From Denitromonas iodatirespirans (GTDB taxonomy: Bacteria > Pseudomonadota > Gammaproteobacteria > Burkholderiales > Rhodocyclaceae), in NCBI RefSeq assembly GCF_018524365.1, contig NZ_JAEKFT010000011.1, positions 85,000-148,999 of the forward strand: DNA of 64,000 nt. Direction: 5' to 3'. The position numbers were made by a program, and so were the translations under genes. Positions 8,935 through 18,930 of this stretch are shown in pieces; the first letter of the stretch is position 1, and each line of letters starts with the position of its first letter. The notes beneath the pieces are model-generated. The model saw nothing but the letters and a program-made list of their open reading frames with translations, did not search any database and was not told the DNA's origin.

Positions 8935-9660
8935 TCAGCCGGCCGGCGTGCGCGCCACATACACCGTGCACGATGATTCACCGCCGGTATAGGGGTTCGG
9001 GAAGGGCACGACATGGGTCTGGGGATCGACGAAGACGCTGCCGAGCAGACGCGTGAAATCGGCATCCGGCGGGTCGTTCGACCACACCGCGAACACCCCG
9101 CCCGGGTGGATCTTGGCCGCCAGATGGCGAAAACCCGTCTCGCCATAGAAGGCCTGGTTGCCGGGGTTGAGCCAGTGCCGCGGCGAGTGGTCGATGTCCA
9201 GCAGCACCGCATGCACCTTGGCCTCGGGCGCGGCCGGATCGAAGCTGCCGTCGGGCGACGCCGCCACGGCGAAGAAATCGGCCTGCATCAAGGTGGTGCG
9301 GGGGTCGGCCACCAGCGCCTCGCCCAGCGGCACCCGCCCCTGGCGATGCCAGTCGATCACCGGCTGCATCACGTCGATCACACGCAGCGAGCGCACGGCC
9401 GGATTTTCCAGCGCGGTGATCGCCGTGTAGCCCAGACCCAGACCGCCGACCACCACATCCAACGCGCCCGACAGCGGCGCCAGGCCGAGCCGGGCCAGCT
9501 GGATTTCGGACTCGGTGAACAGGCTGGACATCAGGAAATCGTCGTTGAGCTTGACCTCGTACACGATGCGCCCCGCCAGCCGCGGCTCGGCCCGCCGGCG
9601 CAGGCTGATGTCGCCCAGCGGCGTGTGCTGGAAATCCAGCTCTTCGAACACGAAGGCCAT
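8935..9660 (-). CDS. Spermidine synthase-like methyltransferase-fold protein
   Basis: 241 residues with a Rossmann-like core. The motif-I-like loop is VVVGGLGLGYTA (residues about 70-81); an acidic strand end VIDVMQPVIDWH follows near residue 95. LLDIDHSPRHWL lies near residue 150 in the place of the catalytic-loop aspartate of polyamine synthases. Proteins of this kind are annotated as spermidine synthase-like without proven activity. The family uses SAM or decarboxylated SAM; a polyamine role here is unproven. It starts 49 bp after the zapG stop on the same strand. Confidence 0.7.
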   Translation of the reverse strand: MAFVFEELDFQHTPLGDISLRRRAEPRLAGRIVYEVKLNDDFLMSSLFTESEIQLARLGLAPLSGALDVVVGGLGLGYTAITALENPAVRSLRVIDVMQPVIDWHRQGRVPLGEALVADPRTTLMQADFFAVAASPDGSFDPAAPEAKVHAVLLDIDHSPRHWLNPGNQAFYGETGFRHLAAKIHPGGVFAVWSNDPPDADFTRLLGSVFVDPQTHVVPFPNPYTGGESSCTVYVARTPAG

Positions 9661-9708
9661 GTCTTGCTCCCCTGCGGGCGCGGCCGGGATGGCCGCCGCC
9701 CCGGCCCT

Positions 9709-10371
9709 TCAATCGGCCTTGTGCTTGGTCGCGTCCGGCGCCGGGGCGTCTTCGCCGTCGGCCGCGCGCTCGGCCGCGGTAGTGTCGTCGCCAGCGGGCG
9801 CCTCAGCGGCGCCCGCCTCTTCGCGGCGGTCCGCCGGGTCATCCTCGGTGTCTGCGGCGTCACGACCGCGCGGCTCGCCGGCCGGCGCCGAGGGCGGTAT
9901 CGCATCGGCCTCGGGCCCCCAGGTCACCTCGCCGACCCCCGGGCTTGCGTCATCGGAGTCGTCGGCATCGTCGGAGGCATCCGCCTGCGCCGAGGCTGCG
10001 GCCGCGGCACCCGCCGCCGCGGCCGACAGCTTCGGACGGCCGTCGTCATCACCCAGCAGCAAGGCATCGACCCGCTCGCGGAAGCGCTTGCGTGCGGGGC
10101 CTGCGGAAATCCGCTCGGAGCCCGACGACAGGTGGTCGAACAAATCCTTGTACGAGCCGGCCATCGACACGAACAGCGAGGCGGTCTTGTCGAAATGGGC
10201 TTCGACCTCCTGCTTGTAGTCCGACAGCTCGGTCTTCTGGCGATCCAGCTCCAGCTGCAGATCCACCACGCGCTGCCGGGCACTGCCCATCATGCGCCCA
10301 ATCAGGAAACCCACGGCCAACGCCACCAGCGCTACAACAACAACCACACTCCAGCCGGTCTGATCCATCAT
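9709..10371 (-). CDS. zapG: DUF1043 family protein, ZapG/YhcB-like
   Basis: About 220 residues. One N-terminal membrane span (SVVVVVALVALAVGFLIGRMMG) is followed by a coiled coil (VVDLQLELDRQKTELSDYKQEVEAHFDKTASLF, residues about 34-68) and the conserved AGSYKDLFDHLSSGSE motif. This is the YhcB/ZapG pattern, an inner-membrane protein linking the divisome and cell-envelope growth. The C-terminal half is a low-complexity Ala/Asp/Glu/Pro tail, longer than in E. coli and likely disordered. Two adjacent ATG codons fit the GGGAG site upstream; the first is given. Confidence 0.82.
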   Translation of the reverse strand: MMDQTGWSVVVVVALVALAVGFLIGRMMGSARQRVVDLQLELDRQKTELSDYKQEVEAHFDKTASLFVSMAGSYKDLFDHLSSGSERISAGPARKRFRERVDALLLGDDDGRPKLSAAAAGAAAAASAQADASDDADDSDDASPGVGEVTWGPEADAIPPSAPAGEPRGRDAADTEDDPADRREEAGAAEAPAGDDTTAAERAADGEDAPAPDATKHKAD

Positions 10372-10504
10372 GCATCTCCCTGTCACGTCTTTCGGCACAC
10401 CGGGCTGCGCCCATCACGGTGTCAATCGAGCATTTCACGGCCAGTATAGCGGCGTGGGCCCGGCGGCAAACAACCGGTCCGGGCCGACGGCGACGACGCG
10501 CGCG

Positions 10505-11692
10505 CTATCCGACCTGGCAGGTCAGCCCTTTGAGGTACTCGCCTTCCGGCACCGACAGGCCGACCGGGTGATCCGGCGCCGCCGAGAGGCGGTGCAGGAT
10601 GCGTCCGTCCACCCCGGCATCGGCCGCCGCACCGGCGATGATCTTGTGGAACAGCTCGATACCGATGCCGCCCGAGCACGAGTAGGTCATCAGCAGCCCG
10701 CCCGGGTTCAGCAGGCGGAAACCGAGCATGTTGATGTCCTTGTAGGCGCGCGCGGCGCGGTCGGCATGCGCCGCCGAGGGGGCGAACTTGGGCGGGTCGA
10801 GAATGATCATGTCGAAGCGCTCGCCGGCATCGCGCAATTCACGCAGCGCGGCGAACACATCGGCCTCGCGCCATTCGGCCCGGCTGGCGTCGAGTTGCGG
10901 GTTCAGCGCCAGGTTGGCCGCGGCGGTGGCCAGCGCCGGGCCGGAGGAGTCGATCGACAGCGCCGATGTCGCGCCGCCGGCCAGCGCCTGCAGCGAGAAG
11001 CCGCCGGTGTAGCAGAAGCAGTTGAGCACCCGTCGCCCGGCCGCCAGCTCACCGGTCAGGCGGCGGTTGTCGCGCTGGTCGAGGTAGAAGCCGGTCTTGT
11101 GCCCGCCGACCACATCCACCGCCATGCGCACGCCGTTTTCGACGATCGACAGATCGGCCGGCAATTCGCCATACACGCAGCCGGTCACGGCTGCCAGGCC
11201 CTCGCGAGCGCGTACATCGGAGTCGGAGCGCTCGTACACCGCCACGCAGCCGGTGGCCTGCACCAGCGCGGCGACGATGGCGTCGCGCCACTTGTCGGCA
11301 CCGGCGCTGGTCAGCTGCATCACCACCACCGGCCCGTAGCGATCGACCACCACGCCGGGCAGGCCGTCGGATTCGCCGTGGATCAGGCGCAGGCCGTCCT
11401 GCCGCGCCAGCGCCGGATGCGTCTGGCGCCGTGCCACCGAGGCGGCCACCGCGCGCTTGAAGAAGGCATGGTCGACCGTCGTGTCGGGGTCGAAGGTCCA
11501 CATCCGTGCGCGGATCTTCGACTCCGGCGACCAGGCCGCCTTGCCCAGCACCTTGCCGCTGTCGGCCAGCACCGTCACCGTGTCGCCGGGACGCGCCCGG
11601 CCGTCCAGCTGCGCCACGGCGGAGTCGTAGATCCAGGGATGACGGCGCAGCAGGGCGCGATCCTTGCCGGCTTTGAGAATGAGCTGAGCCAT
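10505..11692 (-). CDS. rlmI: 23S rRNA (cytosine-C5)-methyltransferase RlmI-like
   Basis: 395 residues starting MAQLILKAGKDRALLRRHPWIY. An N-terminal PUA domain (residues about 3-75) is followed by the RlmI EEHEB-like linker domain (LIHGESDGLPGVVVDRYG) and a class I SAM fold. The SAM fold shows GHKTGFYLDQRDNR, RVLNCFCYTGGFSLQAL (motif I) and the catalytic MIILDPPKFAPS motif. TYSCSGGI supplies the second conserved cysteine near residue 340. The enzyme makes m5C1962 in 23S rRNA in E. coli. A longer reading frame extends 48 codons upstream but lacks coding character, so ATG 11692 is used. Confidence 0.92.
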   Translation of the reverse strand: MAQLILKAGKDRALLRRHPWIYDSAVAQLDGRARPGDTVTVLADSGKVLGKAAWSPESKIRARMWTFDPDTTVDHAFFKRAVAASVARRQTHPALARQDGLRLIHGESDGLPGVVVDRYGPVVVMQLTSAGADKWRDAIVAALVQATGCVAVYERSDSDVRAREGLAAVTGCVYGELPADLSIVENGVRMAVDVVGGHKTGFYLDQRDNRRLTGELAAGRRVLNCFCYTGGFSLQALAGGATSALSIDSSGPALATAAANLALNPQLDASRAEWREADVFAALRELRDAGERFDMIILDPPKFAPSAAHADRAARAYKDINMLGFRLLNPGGLLMTYSCSGGIGIELFHKIIAGAAADAGVDGRILHRLSAAPDHPVGLSVPEGEYLKGLTCQVG

Positions 11693-11875
11693 GGGTCGGT
11701 TGAGGGCAGCAAAAGCCTGCGAGTGTACGCGGCGAGACCGATTGTGGCCAGTTGGCCGTTCGGCCACGGCGCAGCGCCCGGGCCGGTGGGCTGGCCAGTG
11801 CGCATTCCTTGGCGGCGCGCCCCGGCATGGCGACATAAAATGAAACCACTAGCCGCTCGCTTGCGAGGAGGGCAC

Positions 11876-12669
11876 ATGAGCACATCACGCACCTGCCTGC
11901 TGGCAGTATCGCTGGCAGGGCTCACGGCCAGCGGCGGGCCGAGCGTTTATGGCGACGAGCGTTTTTCGTCGGACTCGCCGTATGTGGCGCACTTCGATAC
12001 CACGGTCGAGGCGACCTGCGAGGCGGCACGGCTGGCGCTGCTCAGCCAGGGGTATGCCGTCCACTCGGCCAAGCGCGACGTCATCGACGCCATGAAGACC
12101 TTTCAGCCCGATGACGACGAGCACCTGGAGCTGAGCTTCGTGGTGGTCTGCACCGGCACTGGCCGGGGGACCAGCACGGCCTACGCCAATGCCGTCGAGA
12201 CCTACTACGAGCTGAAGGAAAATGCGTCGAGCGCGGGCCTCAGCGTGTCGCGTCTGGGCTCGATTTCACGGCCCTTGGGCGTGTTCACAGTAGATCCATC
12301 AGTCCCGTTGGGCCCGAATGCGTCCGATACAAGGCGTGCGACGCCGCTCAGGGTGGCCCCCTGAGCAAGGAGCGCAACGCGGTAGCGGGCGCATTCGGGC
12401 CCAACCCGAAGGGCTCGCCTGCCTTGGCGCCCATTGCAGCGTTGCGCCTCCTCGCCTGGGGGCCACCCAGGCCACGTCGGCACGCCTTGCACTGGGTACC
12501 AAGGCAGGCGAGCGGGACTGATGGATCTACTGTGAACACGCCCTAGAGTTCGAGCACCGACTCGCTGATCAAGGTCGGCGCCCAGACGATCAGCGATCCG
12601 GAATTCTATGCACGCTTTTTCGCGCTGATGGCACGCCACGCGCCGCGCGCAAAACCGCCGAAGCGCTGA
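11876..12669 (+). pseudogene. DUF2242-like lipoprotein/periplasmic gene split by an insertion
   Basis: The 5' part starts at ATG 11876 after a GAGGAGGG site. It encodes a signal-peptide-like start (CLLAVSLAGLTASGG) and then VEATCEAARLALLSQGYAVHSAKRD and LELSFVVVCTG, a pattern I associate with DUF2242. At codon 134 (12275) the frame enters the 265-bp inverted-repeat element and stops at 12362-12364. The 3' part resumes after the element as SSSTDSLIKVGAQTISDPEFYARFFALM and ends at TGA 12667. Removing 269 bp (265-bp element plus one 4-bp target copy) rejoins both halves in one 525-nt frame of 174 residues. The gene therefore looks recently interrupted. It converges on xerC with 3 bp between stops. 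Confidence 0.8.
12278..12542. mobile_element. 265-bp MITE-like element inside the DUF2242 gene
   Basis: The outer inverted repeats (12277-12307 and 12513-12543) match perfectly over 31 bp, starting GGGCGTGTTCACAG. Two further nested inverted repeats occur inside: TTGGGCCCGAATGCG / CGCATTCGGGCCCAA (12308-12322, 12390-12404), and CTCGCCTGCCTTGG / CCAAGGCAGGCGAG (12414-12427, 12499-12512). The element can thus fold almost completely. There is no transposase frame. The flanks CTTG (12274-12277) and CTAG (12543-12546) are probably a 4-bp target duplication with one changed base, because their removal restores the host reading frame. Confidence 0.85.
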
Positions 12670-12672
12670 GCC

Positions 12673-13593
12673 TCAGTCGTCCTGGCCGCGCTTTTTGGCA
12701 CGCGGGTGGGCCGCGTCGTACACCTTGGCCAGGTGCTGGAAATCGAGATGGGTGTACACCTGCGTGCTGCGGATGCTGGCATGGCCGAGCATCTCCTGCA
12801 CGGCGCGCAAATCGCCGCTCGATTGCAACACATGGCTGGCGAAGCTGTGGCGCAGCATATGCGGATGGACATGGCTACCCTCGCCATGGCGGCGCACCCA
12901 GCGGTCGAGCCGGCTGCGCACTGCAGCCTGCGACAGGCGCGTGCCCTGGCGCGTGACGAACAAGGCCGTCTCCTGCGCCGGCGCGATGCCGGCTCGCACG
13001 GCCCGCCAGGCCTCGAGGGCGTCCAGCGCGGCGCGGCCGACGGGCACGATGCGCGTCTTGCCGCGCTTGCCGGTGACGGTCACCTCGCCCAAGGCCCGAT
13101 CCACGCCGCGATCCACGTCCAGCGCCAACAGCTCGGCCAGGCGCAGGCCGGCGCTGTAGAGCAGCTCGAACATGGCGTGGTCGCGCACGTCGAGCGGGTC
13201 GTCGGGCGACACATCGAGCAGGCCGACCATGGCGTCGGGCGACAGGTTCTTGGGCAGGGTGCGCGGCGCGCGCGGCGGGCGAATGCCGTCGGCCGGGTTG
13301 TCGGTCGCGCCCTGGTGACGCACCCGCCAGCGGAAGAAGCCGCGCCAGGCGGACAAGGCGCGCGCCACCGAGCGCGGCGACAGGCCGGCACCATGCAGGC
13401 GGGCGGCGAAACGGCGGATCTGGGCAGTGGTGAGGCTGGCCGGATCGACCGGCCCGGCCAGGTCGGCCAGCTTGCGCAGTTCGCGCCGGTAGCTGGTCAG
13501 GGTGTGTGCGCTGGCACGCCGCTGGCTGGCGAGGTAGTCGAGATAGGCCTCGACCGGCCGGTCGAAGGGCGACGGGGCGCCGCCGTCGATCAT
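12673..13593 (-). CDS. xerC: Site-specific tyrosine recombinase XerC
   Basis: 306 residues. The N-terminal SAM-like core-binding domain spans residues about 12-95 (VEAYLDYLASQRRASAHTLTSYRRELRKL). The catalytic domain has Arg in SAGLRLAELLALD, Lys in GKRGKTRIVPVG, HMLRHSFASHVL (His-x-x-Arg), LGHASIRSTQVYTHLD (His and nucleophile Tyr near residue 287). With XerD it resolves chromosome dimers at dif. A 312-bp insertion ends exactly at its start codon and has removed the native upstream region. Only TCTAGG, supplied by the element, now lies before the ATG. Confidence 0.95.
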   Translation of the reverse strand: MIDGGAPSPFDRPVEAYLDYLASQRRASAHTLTSYRRELRKLADLAGPVDPASLTTAQIRRFAARLHGAGLSPRSVARALSAWRGFFRWRVRHQGATDNPADGIRPPRAPRTLPKNLSPDAMVGLLDVSPDDPLDVRDHAMFELLYSAGLRLAELLALDVDRGVDRALGEVTVTGKRGKTRIVPVGRAALDALEAWRAVRAGIAPAQETALFVTRQGTRLSQAAVRSRLDRWVRRHGEGSHVHPHMLRHSFASHVLQSSGDLRAVQEMLGHASIRSTQVYTHLDFQHLAKVYDAAHPRAKKRGQDD

Positions 13594-13905
13594 CCTAGAA
13601 ACCGTAGTTGGACGCGGCCGAGTGTGCGTCTGGCGGGATGAGGGCAGGCCCCCACGCTCACTTCGTTCGCTGCCCCCCGAGGGGGCTGCACCCGCTCTTG
13701 GGGCGGCCCGGCGAGCGGGTGGACAAGGCGGGACGACGTACAGCCTGCACGCTGTAAGGAGGAGCAACGCGGCCAGGCGGCCCGCCAGACGTGCAATCGG
13801 GTGCGTAGCGCTCTCACCGGACGGGCGATCGGCCTCGGAGCCGGGATTTCTCGCATATGTCAGCCCCTTGGCAACATGCTCAAGCGGTCAACTGCGGTTT
13901 CTAGG
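13594..13905. mobile_element. 312-bp MITE-like element with ATCAT target duplication
   Basis: The ends CCTAGAAACCGTAGTTG (13594-13610) and CAACTGCGGTTTCTAGG (13889-13905) are inverted repeats matching 16 of 17. ATCAT is present on both sides (13589-13593 and 13906-13910), a 5-bp target duplication. The interior has no coding frame but contains hairpins CCCCCGAGGGGG and CACCCGCTC / GAGCGGGTG (13688-13722 region). It lies between DUF484 and xerC. Excision in silico leaves the DUF484 stop one base before the xerC ATG. Confidence 0.85.
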
Positions 13906-13911
13906 ATCATG

Positions 13912-14562
13912 TCAGCCGAGCCGGCGCTGCACCGCGGCGCTGACCATCTCGCCGATGCGGCTCACATACAGCGTGCCCATCTCGGCGTAGAAGCGCTCGG
14001 CGTCTTCGCTGCCCATGGCCAGCAGGCCGAACACCCGCCGGTCGCGCTGGAGCGGCACCAGGGCCACCGAGCGCACATGCGGCGCGGCTTCGCCGAACCA
14101 GTCGGTGATCTCGACTTGGGCCGGGCTGCCGCAATAGGGGCGGCGCATGTCGCCGGCGAAGAAGCGCACGTCTTCGGACACCGGGGCGAACTCGACGGTC
14201 TCGCGGGTGAGGACGCTGTTCCAGATGCGGATCGCCACATGCGGCACGGAGAAGTCTTCGCGCAAGTGGCTGAACACCGCGTCGCGCACCGCCTCGAAGC
14301 TGTCGGCATCGAGCAGGGCGAGCACCAGGCGGTGCACCTTTTCGCTGATCTCGTCGTTCTCTTCGCCGAAGCGGATCAGCTCGGTGAGTTTGACTTCGAG
14401 CTGGCGGATCTTCTCGCGCAGGGCATGCAGCTGCCGCTCGGCCAGGGAAATGGCCTGGCCGTTGTGCGGATGGGCTACGGAGAGGGAGCCGAGCAGCTCG
14501 CCGTTGCGTTCGAAAAAGTCCGGGTTGTCCTGCAGAAAACGGACGATGTCATCGGTGTTCAT
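13912..14562 (-). CDS. DUF484 family protein (GAF-like)
   Basis: 216 residues. The N-terminal helix MNTDDIVRFLQDNPDFFERNGELL (DNPDFF motif) and SLAERQLHALREKIRQLEVKLTEL coiled coil lead into a GAF-like domain ending MGSEDAERFYAEMGTLYVSRIGEMV. This is the standard DUF484 layout, the protein usually encoded between dapF and xerC (E. coli yigA). Biochemical function is not established. Its stop was originally almost joined to xerC; a 312-bp insertion now separates them. The gene starts 34 bp after dapF. Confidence 0.9.
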   Translation of the reverse strand: MNTDDIVRFLQDNPDFFERNGELLGSLSVAHPHNGQAISLAERQLHALREKIRQLEVKLTELIRFGEENDEISEKVHRLVLALLDADSFEAVRDAVFSHLREDFSVPHVAIRIWNSVLTRETVEFAPVSEDVRFFAGDMRRPYCGSPAQVEITDWFGEAAPHVRSVALVPLQRDRRVFGLLAMGSEDAERFYAEMGTLYVSRIGEMVSAAVQRRLG

Positions 14563-14596
14563 CTCGGGTGTGCTCCTCGCGCCGCTTGCGGCGCCT

Positions 14597-15430
14597 TCAG
14601 TCCAGTTCGATCTCGGCGTCGAACACCGTCACGGCCGGGCCGGTCATGTAGACCGGCGACCCCGGCCCGGCCCAGGCGATGCTCAGCGATCCGCCGCGGG
14701 TGTCGACCCGTACCGGGCTGACCAGCAGTTCGCGCAGGATGCCGGCCACCACCGCCGCGCAGGCGCCGGTGCCGCAGGCCAGGGTTTCGCCGGCGCCGCG
14801 TTCCCACACGCGCAGGCGGATGTGATGGGCATCGACCACCTGCATGAAGCCGGCGTTGACCCTCGCGGGGAAACGCACATGGTTTTCGATGGCTGGCCCC
14901 TGCACCGTCACCGGCGCGCTGTCCACATCGGCCACCACCTGCACGGCATGGGGGTTGCCCATGCTCACGGCGGTGATCAGCACCCGTACATCGCCCAGCG
15001 ACAGGGGCTGGACGACGGCATCGCTGTCGGCGTCGAACGGGATGTCGTCCGGTGCCAGGTGCGGCGCGCCCATATTGACGGTGACTTGGCCGTCGGCTTC
15101 GAGCTTCGGCTCGATCAGACCGGCCTGGGTTTCGACCCGGATATGCGTCTTGTCGGTGAGTTTGCGGTCGTGCACGAAGCGCACGAAGCAGCGCGCGCCG
15201 TTGCCGCATTGCTCAACTTCGCCGCCATCGGCATTGAAGATACGGTAGCGGAAGTCGACGCCGGGCTGGGTCGGCGCCTCGACCACCAGCAGCTGGTCGC
15301 AGCCGACGCCGAAATGGCGGTCCGCCAGGAAGCGGATCCGCTCGGGCGTCAGTTCGAAGGGCGCGCGGGTGGCATCGACCACGATGAAGTCGTTGCCCAG
15401 CCCGTGCATCTTGGTAAAGCGCAATCGCAT
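14597..15430 (-). CDS. dapF: Diaminopimelate epimerase
   Basis: 277 residues beginning [19 protein letters not shown]. The enzyme converts LL- to meso-diaminopimelate for peptidoglycan and lysine. Both catalytic cysteines are seen: EQCGNGARC (Cys near residue 76) and [14 protein letters not shown] (Cys near residue 221). The two-fold pseudo-symmetric alpha/beta layout and length are typical. It heads the dapF-DUF484-xerC unit on the minus strand. Confidence 0.97.
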   Translation of the reverse strand: MRLRFTKMHGLGNDFIVVDATRAPFELTPERIRFLADRHFGVGCDQLLVVEAPTQPGVDFRYRIFNADGGEVEQCGNGARCFVRFVHDRKLTDKTHIRVETQAGLIEPKLEADGQVTVNMGAPHLAPDDIPFDADSDAVVQPLSLGDVRVLITAVSMGNPHAVQVVADVDSAPVTVQGPAIENHVRFPARVNAGFMQVVDAHHIRLRVWERGAGETLACGTGACAAVVAGILRELLVSPVRVDTRGGSLSIAWAGPGSPVYMTGPAVTVFDAEIELD

Positions 15431-15513
15431 GACAGCATCCCGCCGGGGTTCACTGGGGTGGCATTGTCCCGCAGCGACGAGGGCGCGTCCACTTCGTGCG
15501 CCGGGGGGAAGCC

Positions 15514-15972
15514 TCAGATCGGCAAGGCGGTGTCGTGCTTGACCTCGCGCAGCGCCACCACGGAACGCACGGTGGCCACTTCCGGCAGCTTGAGCAGGAA
15601 GTTGTGCATGAACATGGCGTAGCTCTCCACGTCGGGCAGGAAGAGCTTCAGCTGATAGTCGCTATCGCCGGACAGGGCATAGCATTCGACGATTTCGCGG
15701 CGCGAGTGGATATGCCGCTCGACCTGCTCGGTCACCCGCGCATCATGGGTCTTGAGCTGCAGATTCACCAGCACGCAGGTGCCCAGGCCGAGCTTGCGCC
15801 TATCCAGCACTGCCACGTAGCGCTTGATCAGGCCGGAGGTCTCCAGATCGCGCACCCGCCGCCAACAGGGCGACACCGACAGGCCGACCCGGTCGGCCAG
15901 CTCCTGGTTGCTCACACGGGCGTTGAGCTGAAGTTCGCTCAGCAACTGACGCTGTACGCGATCGATTTTCAT
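15514..15972 (-). CDS. Lrp/AsnC family transcriptional regulator
   Basis: 152 residues. An N-terminal winged helix ([44 protein letters not shown]) is followed by a RAM/ACT effector domain ([14 protein letters not shown] ... [20 protein letters not shown]). It probably binds an amino acid. ATG 15972 starts the conserved HTH; a longer upstream extension is non-conserved in character. It is divergent from tyrR (267 bp apart), so both may be controlled from the shared region containing TyrR boxes. Confidence 0.88.
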   Translation of the reverse strand: MKIDRVQRQLLSELQLNARVSNQELADRVGLSVSPCWRRVRDLETSGLIKRYVAVLDRRKLGLGTCVLVNLQLKTHDARVTEQVERHIHSRREIVECYALSGDSDYQLKLFLPDVESYAMFMHNFLLKLPEVATVRSVVALREVKHDTALPI

Positions 15973-16107
15973 GGCGGGCGCTCTCCCTGCGTGCCGGAGG
16001 GTTCCGGCGCGACTGGGCAACAACCAATGCAATCGCCGTGCCAAACGCAAAATCCTTTGTATTACCGGGCCTTTGGCGACATCAACTGCCTCCACGCCGC
16101 AGGGCGA

Positions 16108-16125
16108 TGTAAACAAACATTTACA
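16108..16125. promoter_or_regulatory. TyrR box upstream of tyrR
   Basis: TGTAAACAAACATTTACA matches the classic TyrR site TGTAAA-N6-TTTACA exactly. Weaker partial matches lie at about 16190-16207 (GTACA-N6-GTTACA) and 16209-16226 (TGT...TTTACA). A strong box with weak boxes next to it is the usual arrangement for cooperative TyrR binding, so the gene 16239-17792 is probably autoregulated. Confidence 0.85.
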
Positions 16126-16238
16126 ACAAGTCGGCAGAATCCATCGTGTCGCACAAGAACTACTTAAAAAATCAACTGCTTGCAGCGCCCGTACACAAAC
16201 AGTTACACTGTTGCCTTTCGTTTACACCCAGGTTCCCC

Positions 16239-17792
<1,554 letters not shown>

Positions 17793-17793
17793 G

Positions 17794-18024
17794 ATGCCGC
17801 GCACCCTGCCCCGCCTGCCCGTGTGGCTGATCGGACTCGGCGCGCTGTGCGTGCTCTTCGGCCTGGCGCTGACGGCCGGCATCGGCACCGGCTGGCATCC
17901 GCTGCTGGCCAGCGACGGCGCCGGCATCGTGTTCATCGTCTCGGGGATCGCGCTGGCCGGCAGCGCCGCCTTTCCGCTGGTGTTCGCCCGCCTGTCGGCC
18001 GACGACCGCGAACCGCGTCAGTAG
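17794..18024 (+). CDS. Small two-span membrane protein
   Basis: 76 residues with two hydrophobic segments (about 9-30 and 42-63) and a charged C terminus. It begins one base after the tyrR stop, so it is probably translated from the tyrR message. No family recognised. Its last 7 bp overlap the 3' end of the converging acyltransferase gene. Confidence 0.55.
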   Translation: MPRTLPRLPVWLIGLGALCVLFGLALTAGIGTGWHPLLASDGAGIVFIVSGIALAGSAAFPLVFARLSADDREPRQ

Positions 18025-18890
18025 AAGCGCCGCTCGCCCTCGGGCCGGGTCTTGAAGCGCCGGTGCACCCAGTAGTACTGCTCGGGCTCGGCACGCACCA
18101 TGCGCTCGATCTCGGCATTCATCCGCGCCACGTCGGCGGTCACGTCGCCGGACGGATAATCGGCCCACGGCTCGCCCAGCGTCACCTCGTAACCCGCCCC
18201 ACCGCGCAGCATGCGCGTCTGGCACGGCACCACGGCCGCGCCGGCCATGCGGGCAAAGCGCGGCAGGCCGGTGATGGTCGCCGTGGAAATACCGAAGAAG
18301 GGCACGAAGATCGACTCTTTGCGCCCGTGGTCCATGTCCGGCAGGTAGTAGAACGGCCGCCCCGCCTTCATCGCCTTGACCGTGCTGCGGATGCTCTCGT
18401 CGCGCGGCAACAGGCGCTGATCGCCGAAGCGGCTGCGCCCGTGATGGAGCCAGCGATCGATCACCGCGTCATGCTGACGCGCGTAGATGCTGACGATGTC
18501 GAAGGCCATGGTGACGCGCGTGCCGCCCATATCGAGGCCGACGAAATGCGGCGCCATGAGGATCACCGGCGTGCCGGCATCGAGCAAGGCCTGCACCCGC
18601 TCGATGCCGCGGATGCGGATCAGCCGTTCGAGCCGCTCGCGCGGCGCCCACCACAGCAGGCCGCGCTCGAGCAGGCTGCGCCCCAGCAAACGGAAGTGGC
18701 GCTCGGCCATCAGGCGGCACTCACCCTCCGTCCATTCGGGAAAGCAGTGGCGCAGGTTGGTCAGCACCACCTTGCGCCGCGTGCGCGCCGCCCGGTACAG
18801 GATCAGCCCCAGCGCTTCGCCGATCGGCGCCAGCACCGCCAAGGGCAGCCAGTGCAGCAGCCACAGCAGACCCACCAGCACACGGCTCAT
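18018..18890 (-). CDS. LpxL/HtrB-family lipid A acyltransferase (first of two)
   Basis: 290 residues of the lysophospholipid acyltransferase superfamily. An N-terminal membrane helix (LLWLLHWLPLAVLAPIGEALG) anchors it in the inner membrane. The catalytic HX4D/E motif is HFVGLD near residue 118; YLPDMDHGRKESIFVPFFG is the second conserved block, and YYWVHRRFKTRPEGE the C-terminal one. Homologues add lauroyl or myristoyl chains to Kdo2-lipid IVA. It is the downstream partner of a paralogue 40 bp upstream on the same strand, suggesting primary and secondary acyl transfers. Confidence 0.88.
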   Translation of the reverse strand: MSRVLVGLLWLLHWLPLAVLAPIGEALGLILYRAARTRRKVVLTNLRHCFPEWTEGECRLMAERHFRLLGRSLLERGLLWWAPRERLERLIRIRGIERVQALLDAGTPVILMAPHFVGLDMGGTRVTMAFDIVSIYARQHDAVIDRWLHHGRSRFGDQRLLPRDESIRSTVKAMKAGRPFYYLPDMDHGRKESIFVPFFGISTATITGLPRFARMAGAAVVPCQTRMLRGGAGYEVTLGEPWADYPSGDVTADVARMNAEIERMVRAEPEQYYWVHRRFKTRPEGERRFY

Positions 18891-18930
18891 CGGCCGACCC
18901 TCCTGTCGCGGATGCGCCCGTCGGATGCAC

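Noticed and set aside
9013..10449. 478-codon plus-strand frame across the spermidine-synthase-like and zapG genes
   Set aside because: Runs over two real minus-strand genes and their gap, with Arg/Gly-rich product; a GC-bias artefact.
13660..13730. GC-rich hairpins inside the 312-bp element taken as a bidirectional terminator for xerC and DUF484
   Set aside because: Both genes run through on the same minus strand and the sequence lies within the inserted element; no T tract follows.
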